Shown: positions 16,342 through 26,501 of the stretch, piece by piece
Layout: each line of letters begins with the position of its first letter
Position numbering within the stretch: position 1 is the first letter of the stretch
Origin: Leucobacter insecticola
GTDB lineage: Bacteria; Actinomycetota; Actinomycetes; Actinomycetales; Microbacteriaceae
Length of the DNA: 64,000 bases
Reading direction: 5' to 3'
Assembly (NCBI RefSeq): GCF_011382965.1
Contig: NZ_CP049934.1
Coordinates: forward strand, 992,001-1,056,000
Made by a program: the position numbers and the translations under genes
Notes under the pieces: generated by a model
What the model was told of the DNA's origin: nothing
Database searches by the model: none
The model's input: only the letters and a program-made list of their open reading frames with translations

Positions 16342-18999
16342 GTGAATACGACCACTGCGCGATCACGTGTGCGCGGCACCCTAGTTACTGGGGTTGCGGT
16401 CGTCGCGCTTTTTTTCTCGATACTGTCACCGTGGTCTCCCTCGGCGGCGACTCCGGCCAACGCGGCTCCCGTCACCGGCTTCGATCCTGGCAACATTATT
16501 GATGATGCCGTCTTTTATGACGGTTATGCCTGGGATGCAGGGCAGATACAAAGCTTCTTGAACCAGCAGGTGCCGCGTTGTACCATCAATGATCCTGGCC
16601 GGGGCCAGTGGACTTGGGTTGGTAACAACATGGTTTCTAGCGTTTGTCTGAAAGACGCGCAGTTCACCACCGCGACCCGTGCCGCTAACGCCTACTGCAA
16701 GGCCTATGCGGGAGGTACGAATGAGTCGGCCGCGACCGTCATTGCGAAGGTGAGTCGTGCCTGCGGCATTAGCCCAAAGGTGCTTCTGGTGATGCTTGAG
16801 AAGGAGCAGAGCCTGGTCACTGATAGCTGGCCGTTCATCAGGCAGTACGAATTTGCAATGGGTTACGCATGCCCGGATTCGGGGCCGAATAACTCGGCGA
16901 ATTGTGATCCAAGCCAGCAAGGCTTCCCCATGCAGGTGTATCGTGCGGCTTGGCAGCTGCAGGTGTATAAGGCACACCCCGCCAGTTACCGCTATCGGCC
17001 GTTCCAGACAAATGCGATCCAGTGGCACCCGAATGTCGGTTGTGGAACGTCTCAGGTGTACATCTCGAACTGGGCGACGGCCGCGCTGTACATTTACACT
17101 CCCTACCGACCAAACCAGGCCGCGTTGAACGCTGGCTGGGGAACCGGTGACAGCTGCTCCAGCTACGGCAACCGAAACTTCTTCAACTTCTACACCTCAT
17201 GGTTTGGGAGTGTGCGCGGCGGCGTGACGGTTGATCCTAAGTTCACCGCGCACTGGAACGCGAACGGAGGGGCAAGCGGAATATACGGCAAGCCGATCGC
17301 GAGCTCGATTGCGCATGGAAACACCATCGTGACGCAGGACTTTGAACGCGGCACGATGTATTACAACTCTTGGCTCGGGGTCACCGCCGTCAACGGTGCG
17401 ATCGGCACCCTCTATAGGAGCCTCGATACCATAATGAAACTTGGACCATGGGGTCCGCTCGCGTATCCGGTTGGTCCTGAGGTTGCGGTTGCTGGTGGGG
17501 TTCGCCAGAAATTCGCGAATGGTGAGATCTATTGGAGTGCTGCTACTGGGGCTCAGGCGATGAACGGGAGTATTCTTTCGTTCTACCAGAACAACGGTGG
17601 GCCTTCTGGCAGGTTTGGTTTCCCGACATCTGCGATGGTGTCTACGCCTAGTGGCTGGCGTCAGGATTTCGTCGGTGGTGCGATCTTCGTAAACCGGCAA
17701 AACGGTAAGATCGTTCCGTTGGGTAATGGTGCGTTTCTGAGTGGCTATCGAGCGGGTGGGTTTGTTGATGCTTGGGGGTGGCCGACGGATCTCGTGGCCT
17801 GTCGTCTGGTGCATGACGGTTGTACTCTGTTGACAACCAAGGGCACGATTGCGTATTCCCCTGCGAGTGGCATTCAACTTGTCTCATCGCGGCTGCTTGC
17901 AACCTGGGGTTCCCCATCTTCAGCGCTCGGGTATCCGACGGGTCCTGAGGTTGCGGTTGCTGGTGGGGTTCGCCAGAAATTCGCGAATGGTGAGATCTAT
18001 TGGAGTGCTGCTACTGGGGCTCAGGCGATGAACGGGAGTATTCTTTCGTTCTACCAGAACAACGGTGGGCCTTCTGGCAGGTTTGGTTTCCCGACATCTG
18101 CGATGGTGTCTACGCCTAGTGGCTGGCGTCAGGATTTCGTCGGTGGTGCGATCTTCGTAAACCGGCAAAACGGTAAGATCGTTCCGTTGGGTAATGGTGC
18201 GTTTCTGAGTGGCTATCGAGCGGGTGGGTTTGTTGATGCTTGGGGGTGGCCGACGGATCTCGTGGCCTGTCGTCTGGTGCATGACGGTTGTACTCTGTTG
18301 ACAACCAAGGGCACGATTGCGTATTCCCCTGCGAGTGGCATTCAACTTGTCTCATCGCGGCTGCTTGCAACCTGGGGTTCCCCATCTTCAGCGCTCGGGT
18401 ATCCGACGGGTCCTGAGGTTGCGGTTGCTGGTGGGGTTCGCCAGAAATTCGCGAATGGTGAGATCTATTGGAGTGCTGCTACTGGGGCTCAGGCGATGAA
18501 CGGGAGTATTCTTTCGTTCTACCAGAACAACGGTGGGCCTTCTGGCAGGTTTGGTTTCCCGACATCTGCGATGGTGTCTACGCCTAGTGGCTGGCGTCAG
18601 GATTTCGTCGGTGGTGCGATCTTCGTAAACCGGCAAAACGGCAGCGTCGTGTTGATGAACAACGGGGCAATGCTACAGGCTTACCGTGACGCCGGGTATG
18701 TCGATGGATCTTGGGGCTGGCCTGTATCGGCAGCGGTGTGCACCTCCAATGGAGACTGCACGATGAAGTTCGCGAAGGGCATCGCCTACTACACTCTCGC
18801 ACACGGCGCTTGGTTTGTGGCAGACGTTACGGCGCCTCGTTCAAATGGTCAGGAGCCGTTCCAAGTGGAGCAGCCAACAGCTCCCGTCGAGCAAGAATCG
18901 GCTAGTGTCGGGACGAACAAGGATCAAGAGAGTGCTCCCGGTGCGCAGGAGAACACTTCATCCGAATCGCAGGGCGGGAGCACAGAGATGGCCCCCTAA
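16342..18999 (+). CDS. Secreted LGFP-repeat protein with a lysozyme-like N-terminal region
   Basis: GTG at 16342 follows GAGGGAG by six bases; ATG 16336 and TTG 16327 in frame are weaker. About 885 residues. Residues 1-45 form a signal peptide: basic start, hydrophobic core, A-N-A-A cleavage region. Residues ~50-290 contain K-V-L-L-V-M-L-E-K-E-Q-S-L, reminiscent of a lysozyme/transglycosylase helix with a glutamate, plus several cysteines; this region is common in actinobacterial proteins labelled haemagglutinin. Residues ~300-830 are LGFP-type repeats (G-F-P-T-S-A, L-G-Y-P-T-G-P-E), thought to bind the cell wall in other actinobacteria. The tail is rich in Gln, Glu, Ser and Pro, with no LPXTG. 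The repeats are identical in DNA and use many GTT, GGT and GCT codons. Confidence 0.85.
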   Translation: MNTTTARSRVRGTLVTGVAVVALFFSILSPWSPSAATPANAAPVTGFDPGNIIDDAVFYDGYAWDAGQIQSFLNQQVPRCTINDPGRGQWTWVGNNMVSSVCLKDAQFTTATRAANAYCKAYAGGTNESAATVIAKVSRACGISPKVLLVMLEKEQSLVTDSWPFIRQYEFAMGYACPDSGPNNSANCDPSQQGFPMQVYRAAWQLQVYKAHPASYRYRPFQTNAIQWHPNVGCGTSQVYISNWATAALYIYTPYRPNQAALNAGWGTGDSCSSYGNRNFFNFYTSWFGSVRGGVTVDPKFTAHWNANGGASGIYGKPIASSIAHGNTIVTQDFERGTMYYNSWLGVTAVNGAIGTLYRSLDTIMKLGPWGPLAYPVGPEVAVAGGVRQKFANGEIYWSAATGAQAMNGSILSFYQNNGGPSGRFGFPTSAMVSTPSGWRQDFVGGAIFVNRQNGKIVPLGNGAFLSGYRAGGFVDAWGWPTDLVACRLVHDGCTLLTTKGTIAYSPASGIQLVSSRLLATWGSPSSALGYPTGPEVAVAGGVRQKFANGEIYWSAATGAQAMNGSILSFYQNNGGPSGRFGFPTSAMVSTPSGWRQDFVGGAIFVNRQNGKIVPLGNGAFLSGYRAGGFVDAWGWPTDLVACRLVHDGCTLLTTKGTIAYSPASGIQLVSSRLLATWGSPSSALGYPTGPEVAVAGGVRQKFANGEIYWSAATGAQAMNGSILSFYQNNGGPSGRFGFPTSAMVSTPSGWRQDFVGGAIFVNRQNGSVVLMNNGAMLQAYRDAGYVDGSWGWPVSAAVCTSNGDCTMKFAKGIAYYTLAHGAWFVADVTAPRSNGQEPFQVEQPTAPVEQESASVGTNKDQESAPGAQENTSSESQGGSTEMAP
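17473..18641 (+). repeat. 468-bp tandem repeat, 2.5 copies, inside the LGFP gene
   Basis: Copies run 17473-17940, 17941-18408 and a partial 18409-18641 (233 bases). By eye they are identical in DNA. The unit encodes 156 residues and keeps the frame. The last copy diverges right after the shared R-Q-N-G codons. Perfect identity including third positions means recent duplication or gene conversion; it also makes the copy number vulnerable to assembly collapse. Confidence 0.95.
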
Positions 19000-19671
19000 G
19001 CTCGATGTGTTGAGGCCCGGAATCTTGGCGAACGCACCCAAATCGTCACGCCTGAAATAGGTGATGCTGAACTAGAAGCTGCTGTTGGGAGGCGACATCG
19101 CATCCGCAAACTCTTCTTGCGGATAATAGCCTATTTCTTTCTTGTGGGAGTCGCGTTTGCCGCGCATGGCCGGTTGCGCATTTGGGGCCGTTTGGCTGCG
19201 GGACCCGCAGCCACTCTGCCGAGGCCCGCACAGTCGGTACTCGCCGAAGCGATGCACGGGGCGGATCATCACCACGCTCATTGCCCCCGAAAGAAGCGCC
19301 TCGAGACAACTCGTTGGTCCCGGGCATGAAATGACGGGGCCCTTGAGCGTACCCGATCTCGATACACGGTGGCTCTGTTTCACGACAGCGTTACGGGCGG
19401 CTCGGGACTAGATCGTTAAGGCCGCGAGTATCACCAAAGGTGTTGTTGGTGAATTGTTGGACTGATCGGTGGGAAGTCAGGGTGCGACCTGATCCCGTAG
19501 CGTCGAATCAAACCCCGGGTATACATTGTGACGTGGGTGACCGAAGTATCTTGCGGAGAGGTGTAATGTGGATCGGCACATATCTTCCCTGACAATCCGC
19601 ACTGAAATTCCTTTTCACATTTCAGAGCTTTTGCCGGACAGCATTGATCCTGGGCTGCGTATGGCACGTGG
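19000..19671. other. 672-base region between convergent genes with no recognisable gene
   Basis: Short open frames on both strands show no motif or ribosome site I trust. An inverted repeat ATCCGCAA-7 nt-TTGCGGAT lies at 19102-19124 without a T tract, and a weaker one (ATCACCAA/TTGGTGAA) near 19430. The region may be a remnant of a lost gene or mobile element. I see no tRNA. Confidence 0.5.
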
Positions 19672-20928
19672 TTAGCCAGCTGACGAGTGCCTTTCTGGAG
19701 ATATCGCACTCTCGATCGCATTAAGGAAGTGTTGGCTTTGGACGTCGCGGGTGTACTCGTTTGCTTCGGGAAAGCCCGGCCCCGCTACCTTTCCTGTGGT
19801 GAGCTTCTCATTTGCCAGTTCACGCAAATAGGACGCAATTCGTTGAGAGTCGTTGGTTACGATCCCCAGATCATTCTGGGAGATGAGCTCAGCAGCAACG
19901 CTTGATTCGTACCCGGTCATAATAATCGGGCGATCTGCGCCCACGTACTCGAATACTTTGCCCGAAAAGACGCCTCGCTCGCCAGGATCGTTCCACAGCA
20001 GCAGCAGCAGCGCATCGGCCTCTGCCTGCAGCGCTAGGGATGTTGCATGGTTGACCTGGCCCCGGTAGGACACGACGCGTTCGAGGTTCAGTTCCGAGAT
20101 GAGCCGGAGCACTGTACCCGGCGGCGGCCCATAAAAATCGACCTCAATTTCAAGTTCCGGAGACTCTTGCAACAACTGGTGAACTCCGCGCAGGAAAGGG
20201 CCTGGATCACGTCGGTCTGGCCTCACCCAGCCACAGTGGACAATTCGGAGAGGGCCAGGTTTTGGCTCATATCTCAGATTCTTGAAATCATTGGGGTCAT
20301 ACCCGTTCAACACGACCACAGTTGGCCGGTCGTAGCTGATCTTAAGTTCTTCGGCGAGCGGATCGCTGACAGTGGCGAGAAGGCTCGCTTGCCTTGCGAT
20401 TCGGTTCTCGACGGCCATATCGAGCCGATGGCGTAGCGCCCCGAACTGGTAGTACGTGCTCGTTGCGAGGAGATCCCGGTAGTCAATCACAAAGGGGACA
20501 TCGAAATTCTTTGCAAGTTTTGATCCGACCCGTAGCGCTGTGAAGGGACCGCCGCTTGCTACGACGACGTCCGGTCGCCACGTGTCGTCCATGGCCAAAC
20601 TCTGCGCTGCCTTTCCCCAAGATCTGAAGAGGTCTGGCCACACAAGACTAAGCGCGCGCGAGTAGAGAGCTCTAGCGATTGCGAACAGCCTACGCCTCTT
20701 GGCGAGGCGCGCTGGAGCCGTGGGGGCGAGCCGGGCGAACGGGTCCTGAGCGCGATGGATGGAGATGTTCGAGTGGTGGGGCTCCGCGAGGCCAGTCGCG
20801 GGAGTTTCCCGGGTGAGTACTCTCACCTCGTGTCCTGCCTCGGCCCAGTTCTCGGCAAACTTTGCGACCCGAACAGCCGAAATCTTATTCTCCGGTGGGA
20901 AGAACGGGCAGATCAGGAGGATGCGCAA
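19672..20928 (-). CDS. GT4-family glycosyltransferase (WbuB-like)
   Basis: About 418 residues. The TTG at 20928 is preferred because GAAAGG lies six bases upstream; a GTG at 20955 in frame has no ribosome site. It starts R-I-L-L-I-C-P-F-F-P-P-E-N-K-I-S-A, the usual N-terminus of WbuB-type enzymes, with A-G-H-E-V-R-V-L-T-R next, V-V-V-A-S-G-G-P-F near residue 120, V-L-N-G-Y-D near 215, and G-V-F-S-G-K-V-F-E-Y-V-G-A near 325 in the donor domain. It ends the minus-strand pair led by the PglK-like transporter, 56 bases upstream. Substrates are unknown. Confidence 0.88.
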   Translation of the reverse strand: MRILLICPFFPPENKISAVRVAKFAENWAEAGHEVRVLTRETPATGLAEPHHSNISIHRAQDPFARLAPTAPARLAKRRRLFAIARALYSRALSLVWPDLFRSWGKAAQSLAMDDTWRPDVVVASGGPFTALRVGSKLAKNFDVPFVIDYRDLLATSTYYQFGALRHRLDMAVENRIARQASLLATVSDPLAEELKISYDRPTVVVLNGYDPNDFKNLRYEPKPGPLRIVHCGWVRPDRRDPGPFLRGVHQLLQESPELEIEVDFYGPPPGTVLRLISELNLERVVSYRGQVNHATSLALQAEADALLLLLWNDPGERGVFSGKVFEYVGADRPIIMTGYESSVAAELISQNDLGIVTNDSQRIASYLRELANEKLTTGKVAGPGFPEANEYTRDVQSQHFLNAIESAISPERHSSAG

Positions 20929-20984
20929 GAGATACCTTTCGGATTCTAAAAACACTGAAGCGGAAGTGATGAGTTCAGCGTCTC

Positions 20985-22763
20985 CTATATTAGTCCGGCG
21001 AGTTCTGCCTGCCGTTTGAAATCTGGCACGGCCGCAACCACCTCATCAAATGTCCCGCTCCCAAGGATCTTTCCCCGGTCGAGGTAGCAGACCTGATCGT
21101 AGTCGCGAATGGTCGCGAGTCGGTGGGCCACCGTGATGAAGGTGACGCTCCCCTGGAGGCTCTGCATCGATTCGACGACACGATTTTCGGTTTCTGTGTC
21201 GAGTGAACTCGTTGCTTCGTCCATAACCATAACGTAGGGGTCAGCGTACAGTGCTCTGGCAATCCCGAGGCGCTGCTGCTGGCCTCCTGAAACTAAGGTG
21301 CCCCGTTCACCGAGGAGCGCATCAATGCCCTCGGGTCGATCGAGTAATTCGGTAACCTGCGCCCTTTCTAGAGCGCGGGTTACGTGGCCCGGATCATAGC
21401 CATCCTCCCAAGTGAGGGCGACGTTTTGCGCGATCGTCCCGTTGAACAGGGCTACTCTCTGGGGGACGTAGCCGACTCTGCTTCGCCACTGCTGCATGAC
21501 AAGCTCTAGCGGATGACCGTCGAGCATGATGGAGCCGCTGGTCGGGACGCTGAGACCCAGCAAAATATCTATGAGGGTCGATTTGCCCGCGCCCGAGGGG
21601 CCAACGATCGCCAAGCTGGAACCGAACGGGATTGTCAGTGAAAGTCGGTCGAGGACGAGCTGATCGTTTCCTGAATAGTGAAAGCTGACGTCGCGTAGTT
21701 CGAGCTTCGCCAGAGACTGGGGAAGACGCTCGCTATCTGTGGACAAGCTACCTTCGAGAACATCCTCAGGCGATGGCGTGAGTTCTCGGATGACATCCTG
21801 GGCAAACGCTTCGTTTGCGGAAGCGGCGGTGATGCTGGCCTGAACCTGATTCATAGCCGGAATCATCCGAAAGCCCGCGGCGGCGAACATTGAGATAGCA
21901 ATGGCGGACTCAGGGAAGCCGCCGCGCCAATAGGCGGCGCCACCAATGAGGAGGAAGCCACCGATGAGGGTCGCCTCAAACACATACTTGGGCAGAATGC
22001 CAAGAAATGACATGTTGGCGCGAGCTCTCGTCACAACAGCACGGTTTCTTGCGATCACCTGGCCGGCTTCGTTGAGTTTGCCTCGAAGGGTAACTTCCTT
22101 CAACGCGTCGACCATTTCGGTCATAATCGTCGCAACGCGATACGAATAGTTACGGCCACGAAGTCCCTCAAGGCGCGCCCTCCGAGACACCAGCAACTGC
22201 ATTCCCCCTGAGATCGCGGTGAGATAGACAAACGCTATCAAGGCAGTAAGCGGCTGCGCCACAACTAGGACGAGCAAGACTGCGATGAAAGTGAATCCGT
22301 TTCCGGGCACCTGTGAAAGCGGCAGGATAAATCCTCGGTTGGCGGCGGAAACCGAGCCATCGACAATGCGGGTCACATCTGCGGTGCTCAGACGGGAGCG
22401 CCGTTCCCAGCTCGAGTGGGCGTAGCGCTCGAAAAGCTGATTACCGAGATGGAGTTCGTACTTCGCGAATCTCCGCGTCGCCCGCCAATGAAGCAACAAG
22501 GCAAAACCGCTCTTCGCGATGAAGAGACCGCAGATCGCAACCACGACCCATGTGGTTGCGGCAACCGGCACCTCGCCGAGGAGCGGAAGCTTGAGCGGCT
22601 CGTCCGAGACGAGAGAAGTGGCTACGAGCATGACGAGTGCGAGCGCTACGGTGTCGAGGATCGCGAGAAGTCCGGTGACGATCGAGTACCCGACATAGAA
22701 GCCCACAGCGCCTTTCGGCAGGACTCCAAAGAGGCCTTTGAGCGTCATCCAAATAGCTCTCAC
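20985..22763 (-). CDS. ABC half-transporter, PglK/MsbA-like lipid-linked glycan flippase
   Basis: A 592-residue protein from a GTG at 22763 with TAGGAGA upstream. Residues ~15-310 are the six-helix exporter domain; residues ~345-590 are the ATPase with Walker A G-P-S-G-A-G-K-S-T, Q-loop Y-V-P-Q, signature V-S-G-G-Q-Q-Q-R, Walker B V-M-V-M-D-E-A-T-S-S-L-D and switch histidine V-A-H-R-L. It works as a homodimer. It is a close paralogue of the 597-residue protein at 33359 (same start R/K-A-I-W-x-T-L and same domain boundaries). Glycosyltransferase neighbours suggest it flips an undecaprenyl-linked oligosaccharide, but drug or lipid export cannot be excluded from sequence alone. Confidence 0.88.
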   Translation of the reverse strand: MRAIWMTLKGLFGVLPKGAVGFYVGYSIVTGLLAILDTVALALVMLVATSLVSDEPLKLPLLGEVPVAATTWVVVAICGLFIAKSGFALLLHWRATRRFAKYELHLGNQLFERYAHSSWERRSRLSTADVTRIVDGSVSAANRGFILPLSQVPGNGFTFIAVLLVLVVAQPLTALIAFVYLTAISGGMQLLVSRRARLEGLRGRNYSYRVATIMTEMVDALKEVTLRGKLNEAGQVIARNRAVVTRARANMSFLGILPKYVFEATLIGGFLLIGGAAYWRGGFPESAIAISMFAAAGFRMIPAMNQVQASITAASANEAFAQDVIRELTPSPEDVLEGSLSTDSERLPQSLAKLELRDVSFHYSGNDQLVLDRLSLTIPFGSSLAIVGPSGAGKSTLIDILLGLSVPTSGSIMLDGHPLELVMQQWRSRVGYVPQRVALFNGTIAQNVALTWEDGYDPGHVTRALERAQVTELLDRPEGIDALLGERGTLVSGGQQQRLGIARALYADPYVMVMDEATSSLDTETENRVVESMQSLQGSVTFITVAHRLATIRDYDQVCYLDRGKILGSGTFDEVVAAVPDFKRQAELAGLI

Positions 22764-22809
22764 TCGTGCACTCTCCTAATCCTTGAAGCCTGAAGTTCAG
22801 GTCTTGATT

Positions 22810-22838
22810 AGCCTACAAGCCCGCGGCGCTAGTCTTAA
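22810..22838 (-). promoter_or_regulatory. Candidate promoter for the ABC transporter
   Basis: On the minus strand TTAAGA (22838-22833) and TAGGCT (22815-22810) are separated by 17 bases and lie about 47 bases before the GTG at 22763. Matches to the sigma-70 consensus are partial. Confidence 0.35.
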
Positions 22839-22995
22839 GCGTGGATTGCGAACCAGGCAGCCTGTCTGGCTTTTCTAGCTGGATTGAGGGTTGTCAGTTG
22901 GGCTGTTAGGTAGGTCGTAGTACTCTGAGCTGTGGTCCAGCCGGGATCTGTAACAGCGGCGCGATCTGACCGTCTTGATGAAAGGGCTCACACGG

Positions 22996-24303
22996 ATGCC
23001 TTCTAATCCACACGTTTCCCCAGAGGGTTCCTCCTCGGGCACCGTGCTTGTCTTCTTTACGAATCTCTTTCCGTTCATGCCGGGAGAAGAGTTTATTGAG
23101 GCCGAGATCAAGATACTCTCTGAAAGATTTGATGAGGTCATCGTTGTGCCTTCGTTGCCATACCGAAGTGCTTCGATGCAGCGGGAATTGCCGCCGGGGG
23201 TTCGGCTCGTGGCGCCGAGTTCTCTTGACAGTACCAAGACGAATACGCGAAAGGTGCTGAGTTTCGCCTTTAGGCATCCGTTGGTGGCCGCGGGGTCTGT
23301 CGGACGTTCGTGTCGGAGATTTCCAAGGTTGCTTCACTGTTTAGAAGACCTCAAGCTCGATCTTCTGGCTTGTATGACTGCCGAAAGCATCGCTCCGACG
23401 CTCGCGCAGGCTCTTGTTCCTTCGAAGCGGGCTGTGTTCTACAGCTATTGGATGCAAACTCCTGCGCGAACTGCACTCATGGTGAGAACCATGCTTAAGC
23501 TTTCGCACGTTGTGGTGCTGAGTCGTGCCCATCGCTACGACATATACTCCGAGCGTAAAGCGACAAAGTACCTACCGCAGAGGGAACTTCTTTTCTCCGG
23601 AATGGCTCGCGTGCTCACTGCTTCGGTCGACGGTCGCGACTACCTGCGGCGGAAGTACCCCGAGTACGCCTCAAAGATTGACGTCAGACACCTCGGCGTT
23701 GAGGCAGCAGAGAACGCGGGAAATCCGAGCAAGGAAGAGCACCACGTGGTGACGTGCTCCTATCTCGTGCCGGTGAAGCGGATCCCGCTGCTGATCGATG
23801 GGCTTGGAGAGCTGCAGCGCAGAGGAATGCCGGTGCGTTGGACCCATCTGGGGCTGGGCGACACGGAGCATGTCACAGAAGTGCAGAGTTATGCCGAGCG
23901 CGTGCTTGCGCCGGGATCCTTCGAGTTCGCCGGGCACCTCACGAACGATGAAGTCCGCGGCTGGCATGCAAACCACGCAGCTACGGTGTTTGTGAATGTC
24001 TCTGAATCTGAGGGTGTGCCGGTTTCGATTATGGAGGCACTTGCGCAGGGGCTCCCGATCATCGCGAGCGATGTTGGGGGAAACGCCGAGCTCATTGATT
24101 CGGAAGCGGGGATGTTTGATGGACTGCTGCCCCCGGACCCGACGGCCGCGGAGATAGCCGACAGAATTGAACAGCTCTGGAATGCGAACGAGAAAAGCTA
24201 CGAAGGATTTGTGCAGGCGAGCCTGGATCACTGGAACCGTGAGTGGTCGAGTGCAAAGAACTACAGCGACTTCAGCGAATACTTGCTCAGCCTGGTCGCG
24301 TAG
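22996..24303 (+). CDS. GT4-family glycosyltransferase
   Basis: About 435 residues. The ATG at 22996 has AAAGGG upstream; an ATG at 22978 is an alternative. F-F-T-N-L-F-P-F begins the first Rossmann domain, and L-T-A-S-V-D-G-R-D-Y-L lies near residue 210. The C-terminal domain shows C-S-Y-L-V-P-V-K-R-I (donor site), L-G-L-G-D-T and the E-x7-E motif in S-E-S-E-G-V-P-V-S-I-M-E-A-L. This resembles colanic-acid/CpsF-type retaining transferases. It is divergent from the PglK-like operon and convergent with the OafA-like gene, 24 bases away. Confidence 0.88.
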   Translation: MPSNPHVSPEGSSSGTVLVFFTNLFPFMPGEEFIEAEIKILSERFDEVIVVPSLPYRSASMQRELPPGVRLVAPSSLDSTKTNTRKVLSFAFRHPLVAAGSVGRSCRRFPRLLHCLEDLKLDLLACMTAESIAPTLAQALVPSKRAVFYSYWMQTPARTALMVRTMLKLSHVVVLSRAHRYDIYSERKATKYLPQRELLFSGMARVLTASVDGRDYLRRKYPEYASKIDVRHLGVEAAENAGNPSKEEHHVVTCSYLVPVKRIPLLIDGLGELQRRGMPVRWTHLGLGDTEHVTEVQSYAERVLAPGSFEFAGHLTNDEVRGWHANHAATVFVNVSESEGVPVSIMEALAQGLPIIASDVGGNAELIDSEAGMFDGLLPPDPTAAEIADRIEQLWNANEKSYEGFVQASLDHWNREWSSAKNYSDFSEYLLSLVA

Positions 24304-24327
24304 CTGTAGTTCCTAGGTCCTAGCTGG

Positions 24328-26417
24328 CTACTGGGCGTTGTTCAGAAACACGGAACTGCGCTCGCCCAGGATCCCTGCGAGCGTTTGTGAATAGCTTGCG
24401 CTCAGGTGGTGCTGGTCGCGGTAGACGACCACGCCGCCGATAACCGGTTCGCAGACCTCACCGGGGCAAATTTTGTCGTTAAGGTCGAGCACCTTAACGT
24501 GTTCGAGCCCGGTGGCGGCGGCGGCCTCCAGGCCCGGATGCTTGTAGGCTTCCTGCTGCGTGGTGCTACATATTTCAGGATCGCGAACGTTCGTCGCCAG
24601 GCAATCTGGGACACGGCTGTTCATGTACGGGGTGTCGACGAGCGGGATCACAACTGCGCCCGTGCCAGCGGCCCACTCCCAGCTTCGGCGCAGTCCATCC
24701 TGCAGTGACGCTGCGTCGGAGCTCTCGGCCACATCGTAGGATCCCAGCGTGCTCGTGAAAACTGCGAGGGGGCGTTCGTCTTCGATAAAAGAACGCACCT
24801 TAGCGTTCCACTCCGCACACTCGGAGTAGGGCCGATCCTTGTTTGAAAGCTCCACCGTGACGTCTGCAAAGGGGCAACTCGATTTGGTCATTGACACGAG
24901 CCTGTACCCCCGACTTGTGGCGAGCCGCTCAAGCGCGGGAAACCACTGGGCCGCGTGCGAATCACCGGTGAGCAGCAGGGTCTCGCCTCCAGTATCCCCG
25001 TAGCTGCATTCGCGCGGCTCCGTTTCTGCAACTTCCAGGTGGCAGCCGTCAGCGTAGATTTCGGGGTTGTCGCCGCCTGCATCAGCCAGCGCCGACTGAA
25101 CCTCGGGGGAAAGGTGATCGAGACGCGGAACCTGGCCACCTGCGGGAATTGTGGCTGCTCCGGAAGCATCGGGATCGCTCGCTGCGGCGCTCGTGCCCGA
25201 TGAGCCGAGACTGACAAAAATCATCACCGCCGCGAGCAGCGATGCAATCATGCACATCGCTCCGATCATGAAGGCTCGCGGGGCCGAGCCTCGCAGCTTC
25301 CAGCAGGTCTGGATCGGTTTCTCGACGAATCGAGTGCTCAGGTAAGCGGGGATAAACGATGCGGTTACGAGCAGCACTCCAAGCGCCACGGAAAGCTTGC
25401 CCGCTACTTGTGCCGCAACGACGAGGATCGGCCAGTGCCACAGATACAGCGAGTAAGAGAGGTTGCCGACCCGCACCATGAAGGGGTTTCCCAGCACCAA
25501 ATTTCGTGGCGACGGGGCTGATCCCGGAAGCCCGCCTACGATCACCGCTGCGGCTCCCAACGTCGGGAGCAGGGCGGTTGCTCCTGGGAAGCCTACAAAG
25601 CGATCGTATAGAACCCCGCGCTAATAATTGCGAGGAGCCCGCCCCAAAACAGTAGCTGTTTGAGAACTGTTGAAATTCCGCGAAGATTAGGAACAGCGAG
25701 TGCAAGCAGGCTCCCTACGCCCAGTTCCCATATCCTGACGGGGGTGAGGAAGTAAGCCGCCTCAGGTGAGTTGGAAACCGCGACAAGCGACCAGCAAAAC
25801 GAAATGAGGGTGACTGTCGCCATGACGATCGTTGCAATAGTAAGCGGCGAGAAGCCCTTTCCCTGTGACCTCAGCCACCTCTTCGCTACGGTGAGCGCGA
25901 GCACGAGTAGTGCCGGCCAAATCAGGTAGTATTGCTCTTCGATGGCGAGTGACCAGAAATGCTGCAGTGGGCTCGGTGCAGAGTCAGTATTGAGATAATC
26001 CGTCGATGCGGCAAATTGCCAGTTGGAGACATAGAAGGCGGATCCAACGATCTCTGCAGCAGTGCTCCGCCATTGTGTGATGGGAAGCCATACCACCGTG
26101 GCGATGGCAGTAGCGATAAGCACCACGGTCGCGGCTGGCACAATTCGGAGGATGCGCCGGGCATAGAAGGTTTGCATGGATAGGTGCCCTGTGCTGAGTA
26201 GCTCGCGCGCCATGATTCCCGTAATGAGGTACCCGGAGAGAACGAAAAAGACGTCAACGCCGACGTAGCCACCCGAGAGAAATGGGACCCCGGCGTGATA
26301 CGTCAGGACGAGAAGCACGGCGACTGCCCGGAGGCCCTGAAGATCAGTTCGAAACTCGGTGCCGAACCTGGGGAGTACCGTCGAATCGTCGTTTGGCCGA
26401 GTTGTGATGGTGCTCAT
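24328..26417 (-). CDS. OafA-like acyltransferase with C-terminal SGNH domain, one apparent frameshift
   Basis: The ATG at 26417 opens an acyltransferase-3 domain: D-L-Q-G-L-R-A-V-A-V near residue 25, G-V-D-V-F-F-V-L-S-G-Y-L-I-T, and H-F-W-S-L-A-I-E-E-Q-Y-Y near 150. The frame ends early at 25593. Restoring one base in the CCCC run 25614-25617 gives S-A-G-V-L-Y-D-R-F-V-G-F-P-G-A-T-A-L-L-P and continues into N-L-S-Y-S-L-Y-L-W-H-W-P, the last acyltransferase motif. The periplasmic half has L-T-G-D-S-H-A (block I of SGNH esterases) and D-Q-H-H-L-S near the C-terminus (block V). About 696 residues joined. It should O-acetylate an extracytoplasmic glycan: the membrane half passes the acyl group and the SGNH half transfers it. 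Confidence 0.88.
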
Positions 26418-26489
26418 CCGGGCCTTGACTCCTGGTGTAAATAAAATCGGGGCTTGCGTTAGCGCACGAACTCAATCAACGTACCCTAG

Positions 26490-26495
26490 TAGACT
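26490..26495 (+). promoter_or_regulatory. Candidate -10 TAGACT for a leaderless dehydrogenase transcript
   Basis: TAGACT is followed by six bases (CTACCC) and then the GTG at 26502, mirroring the epimerase promoter at 16237. No ribosome site is present, which fits a leaderless transcript. Confidence 0.45.
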
Positions 26496-26501
26496 CTACC
26501 C

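Noticed and set aside
17473..18641. CRISPR array
   Set aside because: The repeats are 468 bp, coding and in frame, with no spacers. No CRISPR-like short repeats were seen anywhere in the window.
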